The notes beneath the pieces are model-generated. The model saw only the letters and a list, made by a program, of their open reading frames with translations. It ran no database searches and was not told the origin of the DNA. 64,000 bases of DNA, from the NCBI GenBank assembly GCA_019426215.1, contig CM033408.1:32067409-32131408 (forward strand). Direction: 5' to 3'. Each line of letters starts with the position of its first letter. The stretch's first letter is position 1. The position numbers and the translations under genes are program-made. Origin of the DNA: Buddleja alternifolia (lineage: Eukaryota > Streptophyta > Magnoliopsida > Lamiales > Scrophulariaceae). Below, one piece after another: positions 33,656 through 47,400 of this stretch.

Positions 33656-34491
33656 CATTTTTCGTCTGATGTTTTTCTCGATTGTTATTTCTAGGTTTTT
33701 TCCGATTCACCTTTTTGTTTCAATTGAATGATTACATATACATATATGTATATACGTATTGATTGTAATTTTCTTTGAAAATTGGAGCCTCGCTAGCAAA
33801 TATGATAGTTGTAGTTTTTGTTTTCACTCTTAATTGTGCGTATTTGCATATGCCAGATCCAGTAAGTGAGTGCATATATGTATAGAAGAGAAGAATTGAA
33901 AGGTATATTTAGAGTAGGCATATCTGGCACAATATACGCATTTCTACCTATTGAAAAACATTATACTAGAGATGATATTGTTAATGAAGAGTTTCGTAGT
34001 TTGATTGTGTTTTTGAGCTATAGCTATTAATTAATCGATGATTACACCGCGATACCACATCAAAGAGTACATAGTTAAACCTTACCTCGAAAATTAGAGA
34101 GAAACTAAAATTAAAATCAGAACAAGAGGTAATACCTCTTTGCCTATAACACAGGAGGTAGATTTGATTTTCGTGCTTTTGTCTTCCTGTTGATAATGTT
34201 AATTGACCCAAAATAAATTCATAGAACTTTATGTCAAGTATATCAGAGATATTTTTCAATAGAAAACAAATGCAACTTGGTCGACAATATCCGCACTTAC
34301 CCCATGATTTTCAGTTTCTATTGCTCTCAGACCCCTATAATCTTAACATCCCCCCAGTACTTCTCCAGATATTGAGCGGTAGTACAAGCATATGCATTGA
34401 TTAAACAAGAATTTATCAAAAAGATATTCTAATGCAATCAAGCTAGCTGCTTCGAAGAATTCACAGCAGAAGTTACAAAAAAATTCCTCCA

Positions 34492-37400
34492 ATGGCGGAT
34501 AAATCGAGACCCAGTACCTTGAGTGTTTACCTTTACGTTCCCAACATAATCGGTAAGTATTAATTAATTAATTAACTCCTCAATGCTTCTACTTTAATAC
34601 TTTCATCAATCCATGATTTAAGCTTTTTTTTCCTCAACTTGATACTGATGTTTATGTTTGGCAGGATATGTTAGAATTCTAATGAATTGCTATGCTTTTG
34701 CGATATGCTTTAAGGACAAGTATCTTTTCTCCATTCTGTATTTTGTTAGGTCAGATCCTGTTATTATCTGATCTGTTTTCCATATTTGCCTTTTTCTTTT
34801 TTTTGTTCTGGATGAAGTGAGATTGCCATTCTGAATGTTGGGATATGGAATTCTGTTTTTCAGCTTTGTATGCGATGCATTGGATGGTTGGTTTGCTCGC
34901 AAATTGAATCAAGGTAAGGATTTGTTATTTGATTTTGAAATTGAACTTTTATTCATACACTCATACTATCAATAAGGTTAAGGGTATGTATTAACTTGAA
35001 ATGTTGGTTTATCAATCAAATGTCGGCAAATTGTTTGCAACCCTCGTGGTAGAAGAACATTAATCATCGTATGTTGCAAGATAATGTTTGTTTTTCTTAT
35101 TTTTATCTTTGGACACAAAATTGACAACATTTGGCTTATTTTCATCTGAAAGCTGAAGAATCAATAAGCAGTTGGACATGTAGGGATTACATAAAATTTT
35201 GATAATACATATGGACATTGGTATACAAGGTTCGAAAGCATCCAGCGAAAGAAAGCCAAGACTTCTAATGTTGGAGGCGAGATTGAATTTTCAAAAATAT
35301 ATCGATGTGGACTCCTAAATTGAGTGAAATGTGTCGAGATAATACGATAATTGAATGGGTAAAATAATATTTTCACCAAGTAAGTGGAGAATTCTGTACT
35401 TTGAAGGGAGGGACTTTTTTCTGTTTAAATATCTCACACATAAATGTTGAATTTGTGAGCCCCCATACCCCTGGCTCTACCCTGCTTCCAGGGTTGTTTC
35501 TGTTCATAATGTCGATTCTGGTGGATGAGATATGACCATGGTCTTAGATATCCTCCGAAACCTCGAAATTTCGACCGAAATTTCTGGTTTCCGGGGTCTC
35601 GAAGCGAAATCTCACATTCGATCCAATTTTGCAGAATATCTATCGAAAATATCCGAAATTTCCCGATATTTTCAATATTTACCGATATTTTCGATATTTC
35701 CCGAAATCTTGAATTCTTAATAAAATTACTTTGTTAAATATCTACCGAAATACCCTGAAATTCCCGAAATTCCCGAAATTCCTGAAATATCCCGAAATAT
35801 CTAGAAATTTAGGTCAAACTCAAAATATTTCAAAATTTAAAATAATGTGGTTTTAAATGATGATTTGTATTAAAATTGTGGTATTTTGTTTTAATTAAGT
35901 TTCTAGAAGATTTGGTTATTACTTTACTCTCAAATCATATTATTTTATATTTTTCGCCACAGATTTTAATCATACTATTTGACAAAATTCACTATACATA
36001 CATTATATATACAATATTATTTATGTAAAAGATGCATAATTATGATATTTAAAGTTACACAAAGTTTCGTTGTATATTTCCAAATATTTCTATAAATATC
36101 CATGATTTCTTTAAAATCGAAATCGAAATTTTGAATATCCCCGAAATTTCTATCGAAATTTCTGTAAATTTACTATCCCGATATCGATACCGTTCCAGCC
36201 TGCTTGTTGCTCTGAAATAACCTCCCTAATCTTACTCTCTTTGTTTCAGTTTCAACATTTGGAGCTGTTTTAGATATGGTCACTGACAGGTATCCACAAT
36301 TTAAATGTCATCTTTGTTTCCTATAGTGGGCGTTGGACACTTGGATTGTAATGCCTTATACTCTTCTCCCTTTTCCGACAAAATTCACCTTGGTTGATGT
36401 GTTTTAATTCCCAGGATTAGCACGGCCTGTCTGTTGGTTATTCTATCCCAAGTTTATAGGTGATTTGACTATTTCACTGTAATCACTATTAGTGTGCTGC
36501 AGCTTGAGTTCTAACTGCTGATATATTCCAGGCCTGGGTTGATTTTCTTGTCATTGCTAGCTCTAGATATTGGCAGCCATTGGTTGCAAATGTATAGGTA
36601 AATCCCTGTTACAATACTCTTCATATTCAATCAAGAATGTTTAAAAATAATCTGTCAATGGATCTTGTTACGATAGGGAACTTTCTAGTAAAATGTTTAA
36701 CATGTTAACACCATATAGAGTAGTAAATTTTATATTCAGTTACTCTCTTTTTGTTGCAGTTCATTCTTGGTGGGCAAAAGTAGTCATAAGGATGTCAAAG
36801 ATAGTAGCAGTTGGCTGTTCAGACTTTATTACGGGAATCGAAAATTTATGGGTTATTGTTGTGTATCCTGCGAGGTGAACAACTTTGCTCATTTCTACCA
36901 AATCTCTCTTTCTCTTTCTCTATCTCTTTCACTTTTGGCTAGGCTTACTTTGTGCAATTGGTTTGGTGTGCAGGTTCTTTACATTCTTCTATTTCTTCTA
37001 GCGAAGAATGAGACTGAGAATGTGGTAGATGTAAGCTTCATCCACTTGACTTCATCAATTTTTTGGTCATTTGACTCTAGTATATAAAGTGTCCTATATT
37101 TCCCATCTTATATTTTCTCAGGTTTTAATGGGTGCTGCTGCTGAAAGCTGGCTGTATTTCACTTTACTTGCTTTGATTCTTATTGGATGGGCGATCAAGC
37201 AACTGATTAATCTTATACAGGTTACGTAAATCAATAATTTACTGAGTAGCTCCCAATTGTTCTCATTATTAATTTTCAACACTTATTGATATTGTGCTTC
37301 TACTTCTTGACTATATACGTGGAAATGGAACAAATGGCACTTGAATGTGATGCTATGTGCAACCGATGTTGATCATTTATTACATAAGTACGCTTGATGA

Positions 37401-37624
37401 TAGAATAAATACCACTATAACATAAAAATGTTAACTGCAAAATATAATTATGAATTTTCAGTTACTATGAAAATTTAATAATTTTTGTGGATGCGTCTTA
37501 GCTGCTGGTTCATGTCTTTATTGTGTTGGATTTCGTTGAATCCATAATTCAATTCATTTTATAATTGCAGATGAAAACTGCTTCAGATGCATGCATACTT
37601 TACGACATTGGAAAAAAGCAGTAG
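34492..37624 (+). CDS. PIS1: CDP-diacylglycerol-inositol 3-phosphatidyltransferase (phosphatidylinositol synthase)
   Basis: Ten coding exons: 34492-34552, 34665-34749, 34864-34913, 36250-36289, 36415-36459, 36532-36597, 36760-36874, 36974-37030, 37122-37220 and 37571-37624. All introns are GT-AG and phases match; the product is 223 residues, normal for plant PIS1. It makes phosphatidylinositol and CMP from CDP-diacylglycerol and myo-inositol in the ER membrane. The CDP-alcohol phosphotransferase signature is complete across exons 3 and 4: DALDGWFAR, eight residues, then GAVLDMVTD. The remaining sequence forms hydrophobic membrane segments (for example VLYILLFLLA, LYFTLLALILIGWA) and ends DIGKKQ. 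The start matches the family N-terminus (MADKSRPSTLSVYLYVPNII). Intron 3 is unusually long (1,336 bp) because of a hAT-like insertion. Confidence 0.95.
35537..36194 (+). mobile_element. hAT-derived element in PIS1 intron 3
   Basis: Shorter relative of the element at 3263-4202: shares GGTCTCGAAGCGAAATCTCA, TTCGATCCAATTTTG and TTATGTAAAAGATGCATAAT. It lacks the transposase-like middle portion. Inverted termini are eroded (CATGGTCTTAGATATC versus inverse AACGGTATCGATATCG). Confidence 0.6.
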
Positions 37625-38128
37625 AGGACATGGCTGACAACAATTATTGGTTGCAAAATTACGCGTCATCGCTTTGCTTGAACGCTTGGAATTTCCATTG
37701 TTCGAATTGAAAAGGTTGGAGTTAGCTTTTGAATTGAGGATTTTTTAGTTAGTTTTTGAGTCAGTAGCTGATCTCATGTGCATGTCACTGAACAAAGGAA
37801 ATCTTACTCTTCTCTTACATGGTTTGTCTGTTTGTTCAAAATGTAAAGGATAACTTGCCCATAAACACTATTTCTTGATGTTTGTATCATCACTTGATTT
37901 TGAAATACAGTTTTATGGCGGTCTAATTGTTCTTTCTGTGTGGTATGCTCGTTCTTTTTCATATATTGGGTGCTTAAAATACGTGGTGATATACTGAGAG
38001 TGGTTCTGAATGAGTCTCAAGATTTCAAATCTTATATATCACAAGCATCTATAGATTGTGGATCACACGTGAATCCTACCAAATGTATAGGATTGTGGTG
38101 TGACTCGACACATTAGATCTTCTATTAC

Positions 38129-38290
38129 AACTTCCTATTGCAATGCGTGTATGTGTGACACACGACAATAATGTTTTATTCTTCCATTAGAAAATTGGCA
38201 ATCGCACACGTGTAACACATTTAAGACTTGCAATAGGAGATGCATACAATACGAGATGCAACAGGAAGTTGCAAGAAATTGCAATAGAAA
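38129..38290. mobile_element. foldback MITE between PIS1 and NicO genes
   Basis: TTCTATTACAACTTCCTATT on the left pairs loosely with AACAGGAAGTTGCAAGAAAT on the right; same family as 12499-12652. Lies in the 3' flanks of two convergent genes. Confidence 0.4.
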
Positions 38291-38777
38291 ACAGAAAACG
38301 CTGTTTGGTGACTTCTAGTCGCGACTTCTTAAGAATATGACCCACGTATAGATAAATACCATAATAATCATTCCTATATGCTGAATCTATCAGGAATTCT
38401 ATTAAACAAGAGATTGTGATTTGTCGGAACTCGAACTTCCGAGCCGAATGATCGACATGTTGACAAATGAGCATAACTTGCTAAGTAAGTAATTCAGCTG
38501 AACGACTTGCAAATCTAAAATAAGGACATCGAATTCAAAATATAAAAACTTAAGATTACAGATTGAAGCAAATGAGCTAAAAGAAAGATTAAACAAATTA
38601 CGCAAGAGTCAAAAATCTTTTCTAAGGTGAAAAAATGGGTACATCTTTTTGAGGTAGTAGAGTAATAATATCTAACTTGAAAAATCATATTGGACAAATA
38701 AAGCTACAAGATCCATTGCTCTCAAAATCTTTAGCTACAACCACTAAAGAGACAAATAACAAGACTCCGGAATCAAA

Positions 38778-41125
38778 TCAATACAAGCTAAACCCGAAAT
38801 ATTGGCTAACGATAATGGCAAGCCCCAAACCAATCGCTATGAGCGAAGACGCCCATGTCAGCTTCTCCGTTATTCTAGGGATCCTATCCTTGAGAGCCTG
38901 ACTACACGACCCAATAAAGACGGTGTAACTTCCCATAGCAATAACCGTCCCGACCAAGAACATGAACAGAAATGCAGCACCAGCCACCCGAGAAGGCAGA
39001 GCAAGTGCAGGTAAAACCATCATTAGAGCATCGGGCTGAAGCCCGTGAACAATTCCCGTAGCAAAAGTAGCAAATCCAATCTTTTTCTTTCCACCCGACG
39101 GGCCCGGTAGGGTTTCATACTCACTACTAACATCACACTCACCGTTTTCTAAAGCAACACACGGGACGGGTACTTCTGAAGCTTCTTTAATTCCCATTGC
39201 ACCAATAACGAGAAGGGTAAGACCAACAACGCGGGTCCCCCATGTTCTTATGATTTCTATATGGAGCCGATCCTTCAAGAGTAAAAATAATAAGCCAAAT
39301 ATAACTTGGCCAGCATCATGGCCACATCCCCATAGGGCTCCAACAGCAGCACTTTCTAACCTTGTTCGGCCTATTGAAAGTGGTGCTAATGCAGCGAGAT
39401 GATCGGGGCCTGATAATGTGTGTAAGCAGCCTGCAAAAAAGCCGGTCCACGCACTACTTAGTAACTCACTACGAATGATAGTGTTCCCTGTGGTAAGACC
39501 TCCAGCTTTGGCTGCACTTTGAAAAGTAGCGAAAGCTGGCGAAACAATGGCTGGGTGGAGAAAGGTTAAAAAGATTGCTGATAGTAGTATCACGGTTCCA
39601 GCATTAATAACCTGAAATATATTAACATAGTCAACAACATTTCAGATAACTACTCATTTTCCTCTTATGTTTTCTATAAATGGACAACATCTAGAAGACT
39701 GGAATCGTGAAGTATTTACTGATCTGTTATTCCCCTCGTGTGCAGAATACAAAACTATTGTATGTTCTTCCAGAGAACCTTTGTCCCTACTCATTCCAAA
39801 GCACACCAAACATGGGTTATGGTGAAAGGAAAAAAGCATATGAATAGCCATTGTTGGAATGGTAATTCTTCGTCCACATATTTCCTATTTAACATCTCCA
39901 GCCTCGCGGATACTGGAACTCTATTCCATAATTGTTCAATAGTTAACATATTACCAAACTACAATGTCAGTTTGTGATGAACTTCACAATAAACAAGGAA
40001 GGCCATATTCAGATATATCGAATTGAAGTCTAACATGTGAAGTTCAAAATATACATATCCAATCTAGAAGTTAAAGAAGAGAATCTATATATAATAAAAT
40101 ATGACCTTTGAGACCATCCACACATGTAGATGGCCATAACTGAACTCCATTTGTGCCACATAAGTAATTTAATTTACATTTCTTTTATTTAATTTGGATA
40201 ATTATTAATCTTTATTCAAATATTCAAATTTTGAAATTCAAGATATGGTAGTTACCAGTATAACGTAAATTTAAATAAAAAACCTATCTTTCTATATCTA
40301 TTTCTCTTATTAGTGATATTTATCAATCATTTTACTTCTTGATATTCGTTTTATTCAGATTACCAATCATGTATTATTGTTTCTTAAACTAAAATAATAT
40401 GATTTAGTACTCATATAAATAATTTTTTGATTATAGTCATCAAATTTTTAATTTTGCGTATTATAAATGAATGAATTATGTAACAATATATATGTGATTA
40501 TTTTTATACACGCAATCAGTATACCGTCCCCTGTCACGGGATTCCACTAGTTATAGTATAGAAATAATCAAAAGAAGCCACATTTTATCCTAAGAAGCTA
40601 TTCACCCCAGCTAATATTTTGAGAACCCAATATATATATATATCAGCAACACATCTAACTTCTGGGCACCAATTGTTTTCATTTTTTACCTCTTACAAAC
40701 AAATTTACATAATAGAATCCAAAATCGATCAAGAAACTGAATCCAGATAATCATAATCCATAAACCAAATTAATAATAACAAAGAAACAGAATTTCATAA
40801 AAATTAATACCTTTTGCTGCTCAGAGATTCTCTGAACAATCCGTTTGAGGAAATGGGGCTTAGGGTCAGACCCATTTGCAGAATCCAAAGAATTAGGCAA
40901 ATCCCTATCAGGGCAATCATCAATGGATTTAGGCGAAAGAAAAGACGAGTCACGGAGACCGCAAGAGAGCGGGTTGAATCGGCGCGACTCGGTGCGGGGG
41001 AGCAACCGAAACGACGCCGTGGAAGAGGGTTTGCGGGGCGAGTGAAGGCGGGTGAATCGGGGGAGAAATGGGGAATTAGTGTGGAGTTTGGAAGGGATTG
41101 AATTGGAATTGATTAGCCTCTCCAT
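38778..41125 (-). CDS. plastid-targeted high-affinity nickel-transport (NicO) family protein
   Basis: Two exons, 41125-40811 and 39611-38778 (donor CAAAAG/GTATTA, acceptor TTTCAG/GTTATT), give 382 residues. The first ~60 are rich in Ser, Arg and Pro without acids, as in a chloroplast transit peptide. Exon 2 is a multi-pass membrane region with conserved polar motifs HTLSGPDHLAAL (His169, Asp175, His176), GCGHDAGQ and GIVHGLQPDAL, then VGTVIAMGSYTVFIG. These match the plant proteins annotated as high-affinity nickel-transport family (NicO-related). The transported ion has not been settled for the plant family; nickel is from homology. The single 1,199-bp intron carries no recognised element. 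Gene is convergent with PIS1. Confidence 0.88.
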
Positions 41126-41334
41126 TGTTGCGAAATTGAGAAGCTGATAATAATAAACCCTAGTTATTTTGTTCCCCTTTGTTAGATTTTGGTGTGGTGG
41201 GGGAAGGGGATTGTAGAAGTGGGGAGACGAAAGGATAAAGTACCTAATATTTCTCTGTAATTTCTATAACTACTTTTCTTTGTTTGTTGGCAGTTTTAAC
41301 TGTAATTTCTCTCTCATGTTATTTTTTTCTCCGT

Positions 41335-41515
41335 GGGTGTTCTCTGCCGGCAGTATTGACTAATCTTTTGTATCATGAAAGCTCTCTCATTGGAGGTAAA
41401 TGACTTGTCATAAATTGTGCTCCATTTTCACGGACAAGGAACGAACTCCCAATCTCATAATTAAAAAATGAGGTAAGCTATCACCGGATCACACCTCAAT
41501 CCTTAGTGGTTAACT
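41335..41515 (-). mobile_element. SINE family F, minus orientation, decayed
   Basis: On the minus strand it has GGGAGTTCGTTCC (box B-like), ATTTACCTCCAATGAGAGAG and GATTAGTCAATACTGCCGGC, in the same order as 18119-18317. No target duplication found. Confidence 0.5.
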
Positions 41516-41519
41516 TTCT

Positions 41520-43489
41520 CACTCTTATTTATTTACCTTTTTGGTTAAAAAGTATGTACCATCTTAAATATGTATATTGGAAACTTGGGATAAATCCTAG
41601 TTTAATGAGCCAATTTGTGGATTAGTCGTCAGCCACCATTGTGTACATTGCACTCCATAATTGTAAATACAAGTTAAATTTACTCTTAGCCCAACTTAAA
41701 AGATGAATTTGCCCCTTATAGCTGGCTCATTTTCTCTCTCTACTTCCTTTTAACTTTATATTACGATTTCATAGCCCCAACTTACCATTTCACAGATTAA
41801 AAATATAATGAAATAAGTAATTATAATGTAATTTACTTAATTGTAAGGGTGATATTGCCATTTTGATGATAGAACTATAAATTTTTGATATATGCATGAG
41901 TGAACGTTATATTTTATTTAGTTAATAGCGTATAAACGCTTAATGTATATGTATTAGATTTTATGTTCATCTTTATTTGATGCTGGAAGAATATAAACTA
42001 AAGTTGATAAATCGTTTTAACATAGCATAGTATCATAACATAGTGTTTTGTAATACTCACGTAGTTATCAATCTAAACATAAGTTTATCGCATTAATATT
42101 TGTTAAAATTACTAATTTTTACTTAATAAATATGGATTACATAGGAGATATACTCAAAGAAATCTCGATCAGTGTTTATTGACAACTTTAAGATACATTT
42201 CACGATTACGATTGACTTAAAATTAATTTTGAGACTAAACAATAAATTATACCATTGTTAGGTTTTAGTTATTTTTAGATACATAAAATATATCTAATGA
42301 GTTGCGGAAACTACGGCGAAGTGTAATAATTAGGCACTCTCTCTTGCTATTCAATTTTTAGTTCCACACAAAACATATAGAAAGGTTGCATGTGCGCTTC
42401 TACTAATATACATCAATTGGTGGCTTTCACGTAATTCTTTTCAACATATCAAAGAAAGTAGTGATGGTACATAATGTCAACAAGATGTTGATAGGGTGGA
42501 TGCATATTGAATTTGTCAAACAAAGTAGGTTGGACTCAATAATTCCTTAATATTAGCTTTTAAGAGAATCATGTCAATGGGTGAAGTAGAATTTATATGG
42601 ATTCGTCATGTGTGTATAAATTATAATTGTAATACAATTTAAATTTGTAAAATTGACCGAACGTCAAAATCGAGTATAAATTTGAACTCCTGCGAGAATT
42701 ATTCAAACTCCATAACCATGTTAAGGCATGCTGATGATGGACCAGATAACAACCCTTCGATGATTAAGTTAGCATAATCTACGAAGGTCGATACGATGCT
42801 AGATTGAAAGCCATGTATAGACGACATATTTCTTAAATGCGTTGATTAAGCCTGTTTGTACATTTTTTCGTGACTTACAAAAAATTTAAATTTGTGTATC
42901 GCAATGGGACCTGCAATTTTGCTGTGATTTACGTTCTTTATCAGAGTGAATGGGTCGTGTACCAGTGACACAAACAAATAACACACGAACTATTAGTATT
43001 TGGTAGTTTTCTGCAAATGTAAGAGACATTTTGGTCACTCTATAATTACATCCAGTACAAATTGTAGTTACATTTATAAGTTATACCTGAACTCAGAGTT
43101 TTAAGAGCTCCTAAAACTCACTCGGATTTGATAATATAAATGCAAACTCGATAACACAAACTCTTGCTTATTATTTCCAATTTCGGCATGCATTTAAAAC
43201 CATGTTGGGCTCTAACAAAGTCCAAATTACAAGCTATAAAAATTTCCGGGCCCAACTCTGGTTGTTTCATTTCGAGATAAATAGTAGTTAAAAGATGTTG
43301 GGCTCCATTATAAATTTCATATAGTGGGCTTAGGTGAAAAAGGATTTTTATGGGCCTGATTGACGGCCCTTGTGAATTGGGCTGTAAACCAGATTTTTGT
43401 GGACAAAAGTATACGTCTTCTTAAAACAGTTTACTTACCCGTTATGAACTATCTTCTTAATTTCTTTTTGGTAAAAACTTGAAATGAGC
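41520..43489. other. intergenic, no gene recognised
   Basis: About 2 kb of AT-rich spacer between the NicO gene promoter side and the HPR1 promoter region. No coding frame of note. Confidence 0.4.
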
Positions 43490-43700
43490 CTTTTTCATAT
43501 TTAAAAACACATCAAGCTCGTGTGAACTCGACTCATTGACGTAACATATAAATTTATTCATCTTTTTGTATTAGATAAATTTAAAGCTCAACTAAATAAT
43601 AATAAATATATATAAAAAGATAAAATCACTCTAGCTTGACTCAAATAAAGTTGGTTTAAGCTCATTTAATCAAGCTCGAATTTTATGAATCTCAATAAGA
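43490..43700 (-). repeat. R1-related repeat, degenerate
   Basis: Contains CTCGTGTGAACTCGACTCAT, CTAGCTTGACTCAAATAAAG and TTTAATCAAGCTCGAATTTT, R1 signatures in inverse order. Confidence 0.4.
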
Positions 43701-43749
43701 AATCAATTCCTTTACATTCTTATGCAGAATACTTGTGTTGTGCCATCAA

Positions 43750-43862
43750 CAAATATTGGATCAGTTGGTAAGTACGAGTCACTTTCTGTCAGCAATAAAT
43801 TCAATTTTCTTTATCAATGTGAAGGTCGTATTAGTAGGCAATGCATAAGTACTTTTACAAAC
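43750..43862 (+). mobile_element. SINE family D fragment
   Basis: ATTGGATCAGTTGGTAAGTA, GTCACTTTCTGTCAG and AATGTGAAGGTCGTATTAGT match the first half of the SINE at 32649; the 3' half is missing. Confidence 0.55.
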
Positions 43863-44481
43863 GGGCATGTCCTAATTCGTGATAGTTGATCGAATTCGAG
43901 TTGTGCTATGGTGATCACAAATACAGAGGAAGTTGTGGCTCATAATTCTCATAGCACAAGCACAAGTTTAAAACTTGTCATATAGCTAACAAAGATAGCC
44001 TCCCTCTTACGTGTCACCAACCTACAAATTCCATTATCTTATACACCAAATGAGAGGCTTTCAATTCTGCAATCCACTGCTACATCATCCTCACCACAAA
44101 TCTGCACCTTGCACCAATCCAAACATCACAGCCGTCAATCCTCACTCATCACGTGATCAAACCCCAATCACACTCCCGTCACTCGGATGATACTTGGTGG
44201 CTCTGGGAGTCGAACTCTCGGAGCCTATCCACCACACAAAATTTATTAACATAATAAAATATATATATATATATTTTGATGAATCACACAAATATTTTAA
44301 CACTGCTTGTGACTGAAATTTCTCGGGAGTTAGACTCTCGGGAGCTGCCAAATATCAAACCCCGTCACTCAATCCTTACAATGGACCGTCCCGCACCAGA
44401 TTAATAACCATTCATACAAACAGAAATTTTAAAATGGCTTCATAGTTTACACTTAAGTTGCAGTGTGAAGCTTTATCCGAA

Positions 44482-47400
44482 ATGGCGCAGCCATTGCAAG
44501 TGGAGGTGTACAATCCGAATGGAAAATACAGAGTTATTAGTACTAAATCTATGCCTGGAACTCGATGGATTAATCTGTTGATTGATCAAGATTGTCGTCT
44601 CGAAGTAAGATATTGTTTTGATTTATTTCGCAGCTTATTCGTTGATTGTTGGTTTGATCGGTGAATTGATTTTTGTTGAATTTCATGTTTCAGATATGCA
44701 CGCTGAAGAAAACTATATTGTCTGTTGAGGATATCATTGCTTTGATTGGTGATAAGTGTGATGGAGTCATTGGACAGGTAAGAGTTTATACATTTCTAGG
44801 GATGTAGGGATGTTAACAAGCCGAATTACGTCAAATAAGTTGTTGTTCAAACTTGTTTAAATTAGTGACGAACTTTAGAATTTGTGTTTGAGCTTGGTTT
44901 CATTGTTAAAAAATCCAAGCTCAAATGAGCTTTAATTGAGTCGAATATAGTCGAGTTCGAGTAACTTGACCTTTTTGTACATATTTGATCAGTATTTACT
45001 AATCGAGCCGAATTTCAAACTTATCAAAATACAAAAGGTTGTTTAAGTTTGGTTTGATTGTTAAATGATCCGAGCTCAAATGAGCTTTAATCGAGCCGAA
45101 CTTGAGTAGTTTGATTTTTTTGCACATATTTGTTCAGTATTTAATAATTGAGCCGAGTTTGTTCAAGTTTGGTTTGATACGTTAACAAATCAAACTCAAA
45201 TGAGCTTTTGCGATCGATCTCGAGTAGCTTGGTTCGTTTTCAAATCTATATGCACCTAATTCTTGTTTTTTTTTTTTTCCTGATATTTAAAATTGAGCTG
45301 AAGGTTTTGTGAGTTAGGTTTTGAGCTATATTAATAGTGTTTGATTTAATTTGATATTTTTTTGGGTGTTTGTAGTTAACTGAGGACTGGGGGGAAACAT
45401 TATTTTCTGCATTGAGCAGAGCTGGAGGTAAAGCATTCAGCAATATGGCTGTGGGGTATAACAATGTTGATGTAAATGCTGCTACTAAATATGGTGTTGC
45501 TGTTGGAAATACACCTGTGAGTTCTTTGTTTATAGTTTTCTGCTTAGTGATTTTTAACTATTCACTAGAATATGTCGAATTTTATGTATATATACGATGA
45601 TATATACTCGACAATTAGTTAGCTTAGTTCGATAATATTTTGATCAGGGAGTACTGACAGAGACTACAGCAGAGTTAGCAGCTTCACTTTCTTTAGCAGC
45701 AGCTAGAAGAATTGTTGAAGCAGATGAGTTCATGAGGGCTGGTTTATATGACGGATGGCTTCCTCATCTGTATGATTTTCTTCTACTTATTTCCACTTAA
45801 TTCGTTTCTGGTTGGTCGATTTGGGAGCTAAAGATTTCAACCCAAATGTGTTGAGTTTGTTTGGACAAGTTACAATGTTTTCAAACAATTCAAAACGGTT
45901 TTGAATTGTTTTTCCAATTATTATGGTGGATTTCAAGCATCGGTTGAAATCCTTCCATCCAAACGCATCCTTATTCTGTTTCTCATCCATATGTATACGT
46001 GAGTGGACGTTTTTTTAGTGATTGCAACGATATGATTCAGCTGGTTTCGTTTGTAGGTTTGTAGGGAACTTACTTAAAGGACAAACTGTTGGTGTTATTG
46101 GAGCAGGTCGTATTGGATCTGCTTACGCTAGAATGATGGTAAAATTTCACATGTTGGATCTTTCTATTATATTTTTCTGCGATTACAATTTACAAATTGG
46201 CAATTTTCTTGATTAAAATGCGAAAAATAGCTCATGTTCGTGGATGTGGTGTTACTGGAACATTGTTAGAGATTCTTTCAACTTTTTTCAATTATTTTCA
46301 ATCCTAACCTTTATTTACTCTCTCTTTTTGTGTGCTTTAGGTTGAAGGGTTCAAAATGAACTTAATCTACTATGATCTCTACCAATCCACTCGTCTCGAA
46401 AAGTTCGTCACAGGCATGTTCCGGTTAATCTTCTAGTTTAATCACTCTATTAGTTAATATCAATTAGTTATTTATGTTGAAAAATTTGCAGCTTATGGCC
46501 AGTTCCTGAAAGCCAATGGCGAAGAACCTGTCACATGGAAAAGGGCCTCCTCAATGGAGGAGGTGCTTCGGGAGGCTGATTTGGTAATGTCTCGTCTCAT
46601 AACTGGTGCAACCCCGAGTTTCACATGCATTTGTTTAGGGTAAATTACACAAACACCCCTGCGTGAGACTCTAATTAGAAAAATATCCCGATGTTTGAGA
46701 AATTACCATCTCGTCTCATAACTGGTGCAACCCTAAGTTTCACATGCATTTGTTTCGGGTAAATTACACAAACACCCCTGCATGAGACTCTACTTAGAAA
46801 AACATCCCGATGTTTGAGAAATTACCATAACTTCCCTGTCATTAAAAGCATACTACATTTGCACCTCTTGTCAGTAAAAAGAAAGCCAGTAAAAATTTAC
46901 CCCCTATTTTTCATGTTGTCAGCATATGACATGGGGTATCTTGGTAATTCGCGAAACCTCGGGGGCTAGTTGTGATTATCAATAAGTGAGGAGGGGTCAT
47001 GTAATTACCCCTTTTATTTATTCAGGCAAAATATTTATTTCAACTATACGTCCCATTCAATGGTTTTTGCAGATAAGTCTTCATCCAGTGCTGGATAAAA
47101 CAACTTACCATCTTGTCAATAAAGAAAGGCTTGCAATGATGAAGAAGGTACTAAATTTCTATTAAACTTATTTACTAACTGAATTGGTAGAAAATATTGA
47201 CTGTTATAACTTGATATTCTTGGGAAATAACTATGCAGGAAGCCATCCTTATAAACTGCAGCAGAGGACCCGTTATTGATGAGGTCGCTCTTGTGGAGCA
47301 TTTGAAAGCAAATCCTATGTTTCGAGTTGGTCTTGATGTCTTTGAGGTAATTTTTCATGACACATTTTCTAAATCACATTTACAATACCAATATATATAA

